DNA from: Eutreptiella sp. 'Long Island Sound 2002'
Taxonomy: Eukaryota; Euglenozoa; Euglenophyceae; Eutreptiales; Eutreptiaceae
Assembly (NCBI GenBank): GCA_964036045.1
Contig: OZ038389.1
Span: forward strand, 41,046,064-41,110,063
Direction of reading: 5' to 3'
Length of the DNA: 64,000 nucleotides
The notes under the pieces are model-generated. The model searched no databases and had not been told where the DNA came from. It saw only the letters and a list, made by a program, of their open reading frames with translations. Both the position numbers and the translations under genes were made by a program. Below are positions 51,621 to 61,715 of this stretch, piece by piece (the stretch's first letter is position 1; each line of letters starts with the position of its first letter).

Positions 51621-51739
51621 TGGGTGTGGGTGCGTGCTCGCGTGTGCCATACCGTGGCCGCGTCGTTGCGGACTCTTTGTTTTTGCGGAAACATTTTTCT
51701 TTACACATTGCTTCCTATGGCGTCTGATTTATTCTTCCC

Positions 51740-52445
51740 GTTTTGGACTCTTTGATTTTGGCGACGCCCAAGAGTAAGCGTGTCTTAATGCATGCATGGC
51801 GGTGTATGCTTTTTACGCGTTGGTTTGCGGACTCTTTGCATTTTGCGACGCCCAAGAGTAGGCGCGTTTGTTTAATGCATTCATGCTATGCCACTTATTC
51901 TTCATGTCTTGGACTCTTTGTTTTTTGCGACGCCCAAGAGTAAGCGTGTCTTAATGCTTGCTTGGCGGCATATGCTACTTAACCGTTGGTTTGCGGACTC
52001 TTTGTATTTTGCGACGCCCAAGAGTAGGCGTGTTCGTTTAATGCATTCATGCTATGCTACTTATTCTTTATGTCTTGGACTCTTTGTTTTTTGCGACGCC
52101 CAAGAGTAAGCGTGTCTTAATGGGCTCATAGGTGGGTGGGGAGGTACATGGAGAAGGACAAAGGAAGTGGAAGCGTGCAAGTCGGAGGGTGTGGCGTGTT
52201 AGTTATCTATTTCTTCGGTGTTTCCGCGCCGCTCGTGTTGCGTTTTTCGTTACCTATACGGCGTGTTAGGGGGCGGGAGGCACGGTTTGTGGACTCTTTG
52301 TTTTTTGCGACGCCCAAGAGTAAGCGTGTCTTATTGCATGCAAGGCGGTACAAGGTACTTACTCGTTGTACCTTGGGACTCCCACGCTACTTATTCCCTT
52401 TGTCTTGGACTCTTTGTTTTTTGCGTCGCCCAAGAGTAAGCGTGT
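51740..52445. repeat. 83-bp tandem repeat with a hairpin core
   Basis: GGACTCTTTG, a T-rich spacer, GCGACGCCCAAGAGTA occurs at 51745, 51829, 51911, 51995 and 52077 (82-84 bp apart) and again at 52291 and 52407. ACTCTT and AAGAGT in each core are complementary and would form a small hairpin. Units alternate between two subtypes (AAGCGTGTCTTAATG and AGGCG-GTT-GTTTAATG), so the working period is a dimer. Confidence 0.9.
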
Positions 52446-52487
52446 CTTAATGCATGCATGGCGGCATATGCCACTCACTCTTTGGTT

Positions 52488-52560
52488 GGTGTTGGGGCGC
52501 GCACAAGTCCTCTACTCCTATTGCATGCACTTTGCTAAGTGGTTTTGGGCACGCAACGTT
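52488..52560. repeat. Direct repeat, copy 1
   Basis: GGCGCGCACAAGTCC, then TGCACTTTGCTA, then GTTTTGGGCACGCAACG matches 52749-52815 in the same order and orientation, with substitutions. Confidence 0.7.
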
Positions 52561-52748
52561 CCGCTTTCCCCTCTTGGCGTCTCTTTTGCGCTACAAAAAA
52601 AGGGGGGTTGGTGTGTAAGTGCGGTTGTCATGGTTGCCCCGCTTTGCACCGCAGGACAGGACCGTTAGCCCCCCATGACAACCACTCCCTGGCCGAAGGC
52701 CATCGTTTTGGCCCTACTCTCGCCTCTAATCTTCTTCTTTGTTGTTGG

Positions 52749-52815
52749 AGCGCGCACAAGTCCCTAGCGCCTAGGGCACGCACTTTGCTAGGTGTTTTGG
52801 GGCATGCAACGCTCA
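52749..52815. repeat. Direct repeat, copy 2
   Basis: GAGCGCGCACAAGTCC, GCACGCACTTTGCTA and GTTTTGGGGCATGCAACG match copy 1 at 52488-52560, about 255 bp upstream. Confidence 0.7.
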
Positions 52816-52942
52816 ACTTCGTCGCCGTCGCGACTCTGTTGTTCTGCTTTTTCTGTGAGTGTCCTAAATTTTTCGACCTCGCCAAACAGCGGCGTAAAAT
52901 GTTTCTGGGGGTTTCTGAGGTCGGAAAAATCGATTTTGCGCT

Positions 52943-53359
52943 TTATTTTTGCTGGTTGTGCGTCTTTTTCGTGATTTTCTCCATGATGCGGGCGTGGGCG
53001 TGTTTGGGGGTAGTCCCCTGCCCAGGTCGGGACCCTTGGTACCCTTTGCCATGGCCTCCAGAACCTCCACCACCAGGACGGTAGTTGTTCAAGTGCTGGT
53101 CGCTCTCCTTCTCCAGCGCCAGCTCCAGGAGTAGCACGCATAGATCCTCGTAGCGGAGGGATCTAGCCTTGCGCTCCGCCGTCGAACGGCACTCGTCCCA
53201 TAGCTCCGGAGGGAGCCTGGCCACCAACCAGAACAGCAGGTCGTCGCTGCTGTAGGAACCGGGCGTCAGTCGTCCAGCCCAGTGATCCAGGTCCGCCAAC
53301 AGCGCTGCCATTCTTGCATGCATTCCATTTTCATGGTGGTATCGTTCCTGCTGTTGCAT
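52943..53359 (-). pseudogene. Copia-type Gag fragment
   Basis: The minus-strand frame has an alpha-helical Gag tail (A-L-L-A-D-L-D-H-W-A-G-R-L, then F-W-L-V-A-R-L-P-P-E-L-W-D-E, then Y-E-D-L-C-V-L-L-L-E-L-A-L-E-K-E-S-D) and then a Gly-rich linker R-P-G-G-G-G-S-G-G. From memory this resembles the Gag C-terminus of Ty1/Copia elements in dinoflagellates. The zinc knuckle, protease, integrase and RT that should follow are missing, and so is the N-terminus; the frame runs into Lys-rich junk. It is a dead scrap. The open frame on the opposite strand here is its shadow. Confidence 0.55.
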
Positions 53360-55659
53360 TTGTTGGTTGTTTGTTGCACATGTTTGGTGCCCTATTGTGT
53401 CTACGGTCCTTTCCCTAGCATTTGCGCATATGTCGTTTGCGTGTTCATTGTTTGCCTCTCCGTCGTCAATCCTTTGCTCCCTTGTTTGTTCTGCGTGTCA
53501 TTGTCACTTGCAATGGCAGTTGTAGATGGGCTTGTTTTGCTTGTGTGGTAAGGTATAAATTCCAATCTTGCACAAAGTGCGAAGTGGTATACAACAAGGA
53601 AAAAGGATGAATTTCAAGTGGCGATATCAGTTTTTTTTTGAGTTTGAAGTATGCCTCTGCGGATGTAGTGCATTTTGGTGTTGCGCCAGTTGCTGTACCA
53701 AAAGAACGAACGAGCAAATGAGAGTTAGAAATCCATGATTTTTCAATTTTAATACACCCATGGATACGAAAATTTTCATTTTATTGAATGTTTGATTGGA
53801 GTGCGCGCTGCAAAGCAACGAAGCAAGGAATTGGTTGAAAAAGTCGCCAGACCTTAAAAAAGCAAAGGGAATTCTAATGGGGTGAGACTACCAAAATAAC
53901 CTGTTATTGAACCCACATTTTGGGGTCAAACTATTGGCAAACATGTGGTCTGCAGCCTACAACGCATCGACAGAAGCTTCTTGATGTGTAAAACGATGAG
54001 TGCAAATCAGCGCAGTGGGCAGTTTTTTGCATGGGACACACTTAGGTGACAAAAGGATGTGATTTTCAGAAAATTTTACCCGGGACCAAATCTCCGAAAA
54101 ACATTCTTGTTGGTGGGGAAATGACATGTTTCATAGAGAAAAAAAAGTCTTTCGCCCCATACACATGTGCTGTAGAAAAGAGAGAGGCCTGCAAAGGCTT
54201 GGGTAGTCCCACCTATGGGCCATGCGGATTGTAAAACCAAAGAAGTTTGGAAAAGAAACACCAATTTCATGTGCAAGGCCCAAGGGGGTAAACGGAAAAT
54301 TGACCTTATCATGGGGCGAAACGGGGGTGAATATGGCCTTAAACACCCAATTTGGGTCGGTTAGGGGTGTGACAACGCGCGGTAGTAGATGAGCTCAATC
54401 TTCGTATCGTAAGACTTGCACTTTGCACCATCAGCGGTGTTCCGTTGACAATCCTCGTACAAATGAACTACGAGCTAGGAATTTAAATCAATATCCTCAA
54501 TTGGAAACAGGCCAAGTGACATCTGCAATGGGAAAAAGACTAATCTATGTATGCAACCGGAAGGGGGGCTTCAAAGCACTACAGTTTTCGCAATTTTCCC
54601 ATGATACATTTTCATGCTTCTTTCTGTAGGGTTTCGTGTGTGAAATTTCATGCGTGTTTCTGCCATGTGAATGGGGCTGTTTACAAATACATGTGTATTC
54701 TAGAAATAAAAATCTAGCACTGCAATTGGCCTCGGTCAAGGAAAAATGCAAACGAATGTAAAAGAATTTCCATTGGAATGGGGTTGATGATTGTAATCCA
54801 GCAAAGAAAAGACCAATAGTAAACTTTCTAAATTACCCCCAAAAAAGAATGTGTGTGTTTTTTTCAACTGTCTTAAAATCGCACATTACACAGTGCTCCT
54901 TTCAACGCATGCCAGAATCATAACGAATACTGTGCTTTTGTTCCAACCACATCTGCATTTTCTGGCACCCTAGTAGTTTGGGCCACCTAAAAGTTTCCGT
55001 CTATACTAGCAATTTGGTTGATTTCTGGTGTCTTTACTTTTGGGCGGTTTCTCACATTTCATACTGAGTCTAATGATCTCCACAAAAGATAGTGGTTGCA
55101 TGGTAGTCCGGTGCAGAGCACAACAACGAGTGTCAGGCTTACTGGAGAACTGGAGCCATTAACTTTGGATTCAACAACAAGGCCTCGGACAACAACCACC
55201 TCCCTTAAAAAGTTCATGCTCATAATGCCTCACTTTCAAGTCTTAGTGTTACAGCCTCAAATCCTGACACAATGGTTCGTTTTGAGTACGTTGTAAGTGC
55301 GGCTAGCCCCATCTGCTCAGATTTTCAGACATTCTGTCCAGATTGGCTACATTTTGGTCATTTTCTTTGCTTCGGCGGAATCGCCGCCTCGCAGCTCAGT
55401 CTCAGGATCAGACCTATATATTTCTGAGATGCCGGATCTGATTCCGCGGTCCATTCCCCGTAAATCCGCCGCGTTCCGATCATTTAGCTGGAATCGCCAT
55501 TTGCCGCTGACGCGCGCTCGCGGGCCAGATCGGCCAAACATTTTTCATAATTGGATTTATATAAATCTTTTCAGACAGTTTTGGACACTCAGATGTATTT
55601 AGAATAATCCGCATCAATTTTCTTCATAGACTGGGATTTTCTGCCGGATAACACTCAAC
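53360..55659. other. AT-richer intergenic DNA and possible 5' region of the third element
   Basis: No gene is supported. The base composition changes to A+T-rich, unlike the preceding G+T DNA. CCTATATATTTCT at 55408-55420 is a plausible TATA box 240 bases upstream of the gag ATG at 55660, but I cannot define an LTR because no second copy exists in the window. Confidence 0.5.
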
Positions 55660-58600
55660 ATGGATCTTGCTTCTGTTGTTGCTGCTCTCGCCTCCGTTGG
55701 TGTTCGAGTCTCCGGTTCTACCCCCAATAGCAGCGTTCAGGTCGACTCCTCGCGTGTCTGCCCCACTGGTCTTGCCGGCCCCGAGCCCTCCGGCACCATC
55801 AACGACCCAGGGCAGCACTTTCATGGTAGCAGAGGCTACCTGAATGTTGTTCCTTTGGTGTCCCAACCACAGTTAGCTCCCCAGTACGGCCCCGTAGACT
55901 CCGCCGCTCCCGGAGACGTAACAATTACGCTGCCGTGGTGCTGTGCGAACGAGGCCTTGAAAGGAATGCTTGCGCTAGCCCAAGCTGCCAAAGAAGGGCA
56001 CAAATCAGCAGCTGTGGAGGCCCAGATTACCATCAAGATCCCAGTCGAAATTGGCCATCAAGTAGCTGGAATCTGCCAGCCTACGCCGATGGCAACGCTC
56101 CGGTGGAGCTTACGGACCTGGCAGGTACCAATACTCCCTACCAATGTCCACATTTTGAGACCATCGACGCCGACATTGACGACATTGAGATGGGTGGTCC
56201 AGGTGAGGTACCTACCTATAATCGACCAGCCTCTTGGGCACAATGGGACAACCATTTGTCTTCAGAAGTGACCCGTAACCTTGAGGCGCTTGAGGCCCTT
56301 TGTCTATTAGCCACGTCTAAGCTGATAGGACAAGAAAGAATCGCCTCTGATTTTTTAATGGAATATTTTTTCCTACTTCAGGAAGAAATTAATACCAGAA
56401 TGTGGTGGCGTTCTCAAGAAGATGACTCTTTTGCCATTTTTTTGCAGATCTGGGAGGCAAGCCCCTTCCCGAAGGAGAAGACCAAGGCACCTGTTGCCGG
56501 GCCCTCCGCCCCTCATCCCCCTGTTTCCGTCCGCGACGATCTAGCCGCCGCGGTTGAGGAAGGAATTTTAGAGGCAGTCAGGCAGGCAAGCCTGGAAATT
56601 AGGGCTGAAGGAGCTCCCCAAGTGGACTCCTGGCTGCGGACCACTGAGATTAGCGGTCCGACAGCCTGCTCAGGCCCTTCAGGACACGGTATGTACTGTC
56701 CTGCCGACTGCTCTTGCAGATTCCAGCGAGACTCTGAGCTCCAATTGCTCAAAGATCAAATGCAACTCATCATTCAAACGCTGGGAATTAAAGATCTTTT
56801 CAAGACCCACATGCGGTCTGAGGGCGCATCATCGGTGGAACAAACAACAGAACCGTCGGAGGAGGCGACAGAAATTTTTTCGGTTGCTCCTTCGGTGGAC
56901 TCTAAGACCACCGATGCAAGGATTAGCAGGACTAAGCTAAAGGAAAGGGTTACAATCTCTCGATCTCAGAGTAGGACGGCGAAGGCTAGGACTGAGGCTC
57001 AGAATGCCAAGCGAACTGCCTCCCGTACTGCCCTTCCTGCTGCTGATTCCAATGCATTAGCCCAGATGTTGCTCGCCCAGACCCTCGCCGGAGCTGGTGT
57101 GGCTAATGATGCCGCCAAGGTGTCTGCCATTACGGCCGGTGTTGGGCTGGATTCACTTCTAAATCCTACTTCATTGCGACTTCGTCAGGTTGCCAAGCAA
57201 CCGAAGTATAATGGAAACCCCAGACGTTGGCCTCAGTTCCAACGGGAATTTAAACTGTGGGTTAAGACTCAAAAACTCCAAGATGATCAGTTCCTGATGG
57301 CCCTCTTGGACTGCCTTGAGGGAGCGCCGGCCAACACTTGGCTCAGGACCTGGAGTGATCGTGAGGATTCAAGTTCCCCCCTTACCTTTGATGAGGTGTG
57401 GGAACAGTTGGAGGTACGTGGATCCCGGCTGCCAGAGGACCATTACCACCAGATGTTGAAGAATTTTCCTTAGTTCTCGCGATTAATCTTGCACGAAGTG
57501 CAAGACAAGAGACAGCGCTTCTGGAATCTAGTGGAAGAATCTGAACATTCAGGCGAAAAATTTTCTAGTGCCGAGCTGAAAAATCTGATTTTTGATAAGA
57601 TCCCCTCCGAAGCTGCCGCCACCCTTCGGAATAAACAGTCCGAAGAAAAGGTCAAGACCTGGTGGGCGGAGGTCGAAGGCTTTGATGCCTCGGCCAACAG
57701 GTTTACGGTCAGGGAGGCACTTCAAAAGTGCTCCCCCACGTCGTTTTCCAAGGTGAAATTCACTGAAAACACGTGGAAAATCAAATTTAATGAACACGAG
57801 GATCGGGACTTGTTTGTCCAAGTCCTCAACAAGGGAGTAAGCTTCCATGGCCATCGCCTGAAGGCCAGGAACTGGGTGTTTTCGTTCACCCCGAAGGAAT
57901 TGTGGGAAGAGGTTGAGCGGCTCGCTGACGCCGCCAATCAAAATTTCCATGAGGGTCTTGGGGGAAACAAGAATACCCAGCAAAACACCCAAAATGGGGC
58001 CCAAAAGGGCAACAAAAAGGTGAATGACACCCGGAATGTTCAGGATCACTGTAGCATCTGCCTTCTTTTAGGTTCTACGAACCGAGCTAAGTCGCATTCT
58101 ACTGGTAATCACCGACGGTCTCCTTACGATCACAAGGTGATCGGTGAAAATATCAGTAATCCGCAGAATTCAGACAGGAATGACAGACAGGTGCATGGTG
58201 GAAAGGGGGGAAAGGGTAATCCGACCCCCTCCGGTGGAAACAAAAATACTGGAGGCCCTGGCGGGTCCCAAGGCAAAGGAAATCGGACTCCATCCGGCTC
58301 CGGTGGGCAGCCGAACGGCCAAACAAATCCCAATGGCAACGCCGGAGGCGGAAATCGAAATCCAGGCCAAACCCCTCAATCCGGTACAAACAAAGGAAAT
58401 GCTCCAGGATCACAGGGTAAAGGTAAGGGAAATCCTTCAGGAACCCCTTTCTCTGGTAAGGGCAGAGGGCGTGGCGACGGTGGTGGCCCATCATCCGGCG
58501 GCCGTGGCCGTGGACGCGGAAAGGGCAATCATCGTGTGGATCAGGTCTCAGGTGCAGATCAGGTGTCCGATGCGGATCGAGATTACGTTGAAAATGCCTT

Positions 58601-58694
58601 GAATCCAGCAGATGATCCGTTCCAAGACGAGTGGGTCGACGAATCAGGCTGTGTTCACAATGTTAACGCAGCCGCTGGAGGTCAGAACGCCTAG
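55660..58694 (+). pseudogene. gag of a truncated LTR retrotransposon (frameshift and in-frame TAG)
   Basis: The ATG at 55660 begins M-D-L-A-S-V-V-A-A-L. Near 56075-56090 coding shifts by one base into the frame of L-P-A-Y-A-D-G-N-A-P, which continues to 58694 apart from one TAG at 57471-57473. Domains: an N-terminal region of about 500 residues; the Ty3-like Gag core (Y-N-G-N-P-R-R-W-P-Q-F from about 57210, then D-C-L-E-G-A-P-A-N-T-W-L) crossing the TAG; a putative finger C-S-I-C ... H at about 58048-58110; a long Gly/Asn/Pro-rich basic tail with a G-R-G-R-G box near 58460-58530. The Gag core continues on both sides of the TAG, so that stop is either a nonsense change (CAG) or leaky. A 7-bp hairpin, CTTGCAC-GAA-GTGCAAG, lies 14 bases after it. 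Confidence 0.7.
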
Positions 58695-58729
58695 GGGAGC
58701 CACGAAAATCGCCCCTCCCCGGGCGATTT
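58692..58729 (+). promoter_or_regulatory. Candidate UAG readthrough signal with hairpin, gag/protease
   Basis: Gag ends GCC-TAG-GGG and the frame continues open into the protease. Eleven bases after the stop begins a perfect nine-base-pair stem, AAATCGCCC (58706-58714) with GGGCGATTT (58721-58729), around a six-base loop. A UAG plus a downstream structure at short spacing is how gammaretroviruses make Gag-Pol. Confidence 0.55.
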
Positions 58730-59214
58730 CAGGCATGATCCCCAGATTCCAGATCGACCATTACTTGATGTAGGGTCGCTTGTCTCCTCTCCCCTGGATC
58801 CGGCAGCGGATCCTTCTGTTGTAGTGGACGAGGTTGGTGTACAGTCCAAGCACAGGGCCCGTCAGTTTGTCACAAAGCTGTGGGTCTCTGATTGCAAGGG
58901 AAATTTCCACCTCGCCACTTGTTTGTGTGACAATGGATCAGAGGTAAATCTCCAATCCAATTCGTTCTTACCCGACGACTGCGTGTTTGAGTCGCCGCAT
59001 CCTGTTACCCTCGAGGGAGTTTCTGGACATTCTCTCGCAGGTGGGCAACGCGGTTGTTATATATCAACTCATTTGGTCGCTCAAGACCTTTGGGAAGAAG
59101 GTAATGTGGAGGAAGTTGTCCTTAAGGATGACTACTTCTATCGTGCCGACATAAAGTATGACCTTTACTTGGGCCATCCTTGGCTTCGCAAGAACAGCTT
59201 GCATGCATGTGGAG
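58695..59214 (+). pseudogene. Retropepsin-like protease fragment, truncated
   Basis: In the same frame as gag, after a linker of about 45 codons, the sequence shows the retropepsin pattern: F-V-T-K-L-W-V-S-D, then L-C-D-N-G-S-E-V-N-L (58923-58952) as the active-site loop, and D-L-Y-L-G-H-P-W-L-R (59160-59189) as the C-terminal strand with Gly before the last strand. The catalytic triplet reads D-N-G where D-T-G or D-S-G is usual. Homology stops at about 59214, where unrelated low-complexity sequence begins. RT, RNase H and integrase are absent, so the element was truncated. Confidence 0.65.
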
Positions 59215-60239
59215 AATGGAGCCATAGAGCCAAGCATGTCTCAAGAAGCTTGTGAGCATGTTTGTGCTTCCATGTTCATACCCCACCATGGCTTACTACT
59301 GGTGTGCAAGCTCGCATGCATGGGGACAGTGGGCCTGAGGAACAAAGGCCCCACTCTGGAATCTTGGCGCTTCCAAATTGAAAGGTTCGGGTCTTGCCAC
59401 TACGGGTGTGCAAGTTCCCATGCATGGCACTGCTGGGGTCGTCCTGGATTGTTTTCCTCACGGGGCCTGGGACAGCCACGCGTCGTTCCCTGCGTAAAGT
59501 GTGCTGGGGCATCATTGCTTGCTGGGCCATGGGGTTAGTGTGTTTGCGTCGTTTGCGTGTAAGAGGGGCCCAATAAGTGGTCTGCTGGGGCCACGGCGGG
59601 TGCTATGGTCTTTTCTTTGTAAGTGGGACCCGGACATCGGGTCCCCGAGTGTCGCGCTGCGAGCCACCCCTTCGGTGTGGGATTCGCCACTCCGTGGCTT
59701 TCCTCCACCTTCCGGCCCTTTGTGCCGTCTACTTCCTCCACATGGTGCATTTGGTGCCGCCTGTGTGTCCCTGTGGTCGGGTATCCCGCGCACAATTGTG
59801 CCTGTGTTCCTCTCCGGAAGCAAACCTGGGGCACCACGACATGGGCCCAAGGGTGGACTCCCCTGGGGCCCATTCCCATGCGTGACCGATGACCGCGCGG
59901 GGCCGGATCCCCTTTGCGCACGCACAACTGCAGGTTCCCACCGCTTTCGCACAACATGGGCCCAAGAGTGGGCTCCCCTGGTGCCCCCCTTCCCCCCCAT
60001 CAACCCCCCGCGGCTCCCTGCGCATCTCCCGTACGCCCTCCGCTCCATCCCCCCTGTGCAGGTGCGACTGGAAATCCTATGCCGTCAAGACGAAAGTCCA
60101 AAGAGGGTGATCTTCCGTGGCATCCCAGGGGCGTCTTTCAATGACCAGGGGACAGCATCCAGAAATAGTCAAGCAATGTGAAACAAACCTGTATTTCTCT
60201 GATCTTGCTGAGCGCGCACACCCAGAGGGCCGGAACATA
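59215..60239. other. No supported gene; small internal duplications
   Basis: GGTGTGCAAG-TC-CATGCATGG occurs twice (59299 and 59404). A CATGGGCCCAAG plus CTCCCCTGG block also occurs twice (59838 and 59956). Frames here on both strands conflict and look like shadows. Confidence 0.5.
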
Positions 60240-60430
60240 CACCATCATGTTACACACCACCCCATCCAAGTCCACTCCGAGCCCAACCCACACCCCAAAA
60301 AAGTACACGCTCAACCCACACCGAATCCACGCCCAGTCCGCGTCGGACCTCCACCCAATCCCATGTCCAACCCACTGCCAACCCACGCCCAATGCCCGCC
60401 AACCCATGGCCAAATCACATTCAACCTCGC
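60240..60430. repeat. Degenerate CCAACCCA-rich tandem array
   Basis: CAACCCA, CCACGCCCA and CCAATCCCA variants repeat every 15-20 bases. It is low-complexity C/A-rich sequence. Confidence 0.6.
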
Positions 60431-60471
60431 CCAATACATATGCAATGCACGCCCCACCAGCCCAGTGCCAC

Positions 60472-60545
60472 CACCCATGCCCCTACCAGGATTTGAACTG
60501 CGGACCTCTTGCTCCAGCCATGTGCGGTGACAGCTACCCCGTGTG
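60472..60545 (-). ncRNA. tRNA-like / SINE-head relic
   Basis: On the minus strand GGGTAGCTGTCACCG resembles a Pol III A box, and 40 bases on AGTTCAAATCC matches the B box (GGTTCRANTCC) at 10 of 11 positions. D-arm pairing GCTG/TGGC works only with wobble pairs, and no acceptor or anticodon stem forms. It is therefore not a functional tRNA. A short A run lies upstream of it on this strand. Confidence 0.3.
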
Positions 60546-60556
60546 ATCCCTTTTTT

Positions 60557-61204
60557 TTAGATGCAACTGGACGGACATGAGGGCAACCTACCACCACACA
60601 CAGCACTGATATGTGGAACAAGCAGGGCAAAGCGCAATCGTCTCGGGACAAACGGGGACACCGACCCATGTATCGGGGCAAGCGCCAAATCTGCACAAGA
60701 TGCGAGCGCACTGCACACCAGGTTATACTCTGCAGACTGGGGATACACCACCGAAACCCCCGGTTGCGAGCCCAGCACCTCCAGTCCGCGAGGCAGCAAC
60801 CCCTTCGTAAAGAGGCTGTGCGCCAGCCTCTGCATGGGCCCTTCGCGACTCTTCAGGTGGAACTTAAGGATGTACTCGTATTGGTACCCGCAGGAGTGGA
60901 TGTGGGCAAGCACCAGTAGGAAGGGACCCACATCCAGGCCTTTGTTGCGCACCACAACGGGATGGATGGGCAAACGCAACTCGGCGGCGGACGTCAGTGG
61001 ACTCTCCAACTGCGACACCTCGAAGCATGTGATCCAGACGTGTGCATGCCTCAGCGCTTGAGGGACCAGAGCCAGCAAACTCAGTGCCCGTTCCGGGGGA
61101 TTGCTGCCCAGATGGAAGACCACTGCAAGCTCTGTTGCAGGCCCCTGTGGCGGGCACGTGCTCAGAGTCTGGGGCTGCGGAACTGGGGCTGGGGCTGAGT
61201 CTCT
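60557..61204 (-). CDS. Glycosyltransferase gene, exon C (RgpF-like domain)
   Basis: The exon starts at 61204 after a pyrimidine-rich tract ending in CAG (acceptor 61205-61206); phase 0 matches the donor of exon B. It encodes a Pro-rich linker, then T-E-L-A-V-V-F-H-L, H-V-W-I-T, V-V-V-R-N-K-G-L-D-V-G-P-F-L and Y-E-Y-I-L-K-F-H-L-K-S. These match the rhamnan-synthesis F (RgpF) family pattern of N-x-G-x-D-x-G-P-F-L followed by Y-x-x-I-x-K-x-H-x-K-x-S. The family acts on cell-surface polysaccharides. The frame ends in TAG (60557-60559). A GTAGGT donor near 60590 could continue the gene, so the end is uncertain. Confidence 0.7.
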   Translation of the reverse strand, partial: RDSAPAPVPQPQTLSTCPPQGPATELAVVFHLGSNPPERALSLLALVPQALRHAHVWITCFEVSQLESPLTSAAELRLPIHPVVVRNKGLDVGPFLLVLAHIHSCGYQYEYILKFHLKSREGPMQRLAHSLFTKGLLPRGLEVLGSQPGVSVVYPQSAEYNLVCSALASCADLALAPIHGSVSPFVPRRLRFALLVPHISAVCGGRLPSCPSSCI

Positions 61205-61715
61205 CTGCACATGACCATGTGAATATACAGTGAAGCGCAAAAAGGAACGGGGGCATGGGGGAGAACGATTCGGGTGAAATAAGTGTGGACCTCGGTGCCA
61301 ACTTTCGGCCCCAACCCAAAGTAGCACCCCGTCAGTTTTCAGGGGATCAAAGGGAACTTCTTCAAGCAGACGGCCAGTTCCGTGCTTCTGTTGGCCCCCA
61401 ATTGCACACGACTCTTTGTGGCGGCTATACCTTGAACCGCTTCACCAACCACAAGTAACTGTGGTTGCAACCGCCCTTGAAAAAATGCTGCAGCCTCCCT
61501 CCCCTTACGCACATCCCTCCCCCAAACCCGACGGCAGTCGAAAAGTCGAGTTCCCATGCGTTGGGGGAGAGAAAATGGGGCCCTAGGTTTGGGGGGAGGG
61601 GGGGCAGAGTGAAGAAGCCACCCTCGAACAACGCATTGTTTGGACATTTGGTCTGGAAGTCTGGGACACGTTTTGCGGGGCTGAAGGCGTCTCAAAATGG
61701 GTTTGCCAGTCACAC
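61205..61715 (-). other. Intron between exons B and C (511 bp)
   Basis: Donor GT at 61715-61714 directly follows CGG, and acceptor AG is at 61206-61205 after a pyrimidine-rich tract. The exon B frame would hit TGA just after the donor, which supports splicing. A G run lies at 61590-61606. Confidence 0.75.

Noticed and set aside
49275-51708. Minus-strand His/Arg/Thr-rich frames over the same array
   Set aside because: Same cause: translation of the minisatellite on the other strand.
48501-51777. Three overlapping plus-strand frames of 940-1,084 codons, Cys/Val/Pro-rich
   Set aside because: They are the three readings of a stop-free 65-bp minisatellite; 65 is not a multiple of three, so all frames repeat with a 65-residue period. 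Not proteins.
53282-53551. Hydrophobic 89-codon plus-strand frame
   Set aside because: Its first part is antisense to the Copia Gag fragment; no signal or family support.
15712-58694. A changed genetic code with UAA/UAG read as Gln
   Set aside because: Only a handful of in-frame UAR codons occur against several hundred CAR codons, and the glycosyltransferase exons do not need it; readthrough or decay is simpler.
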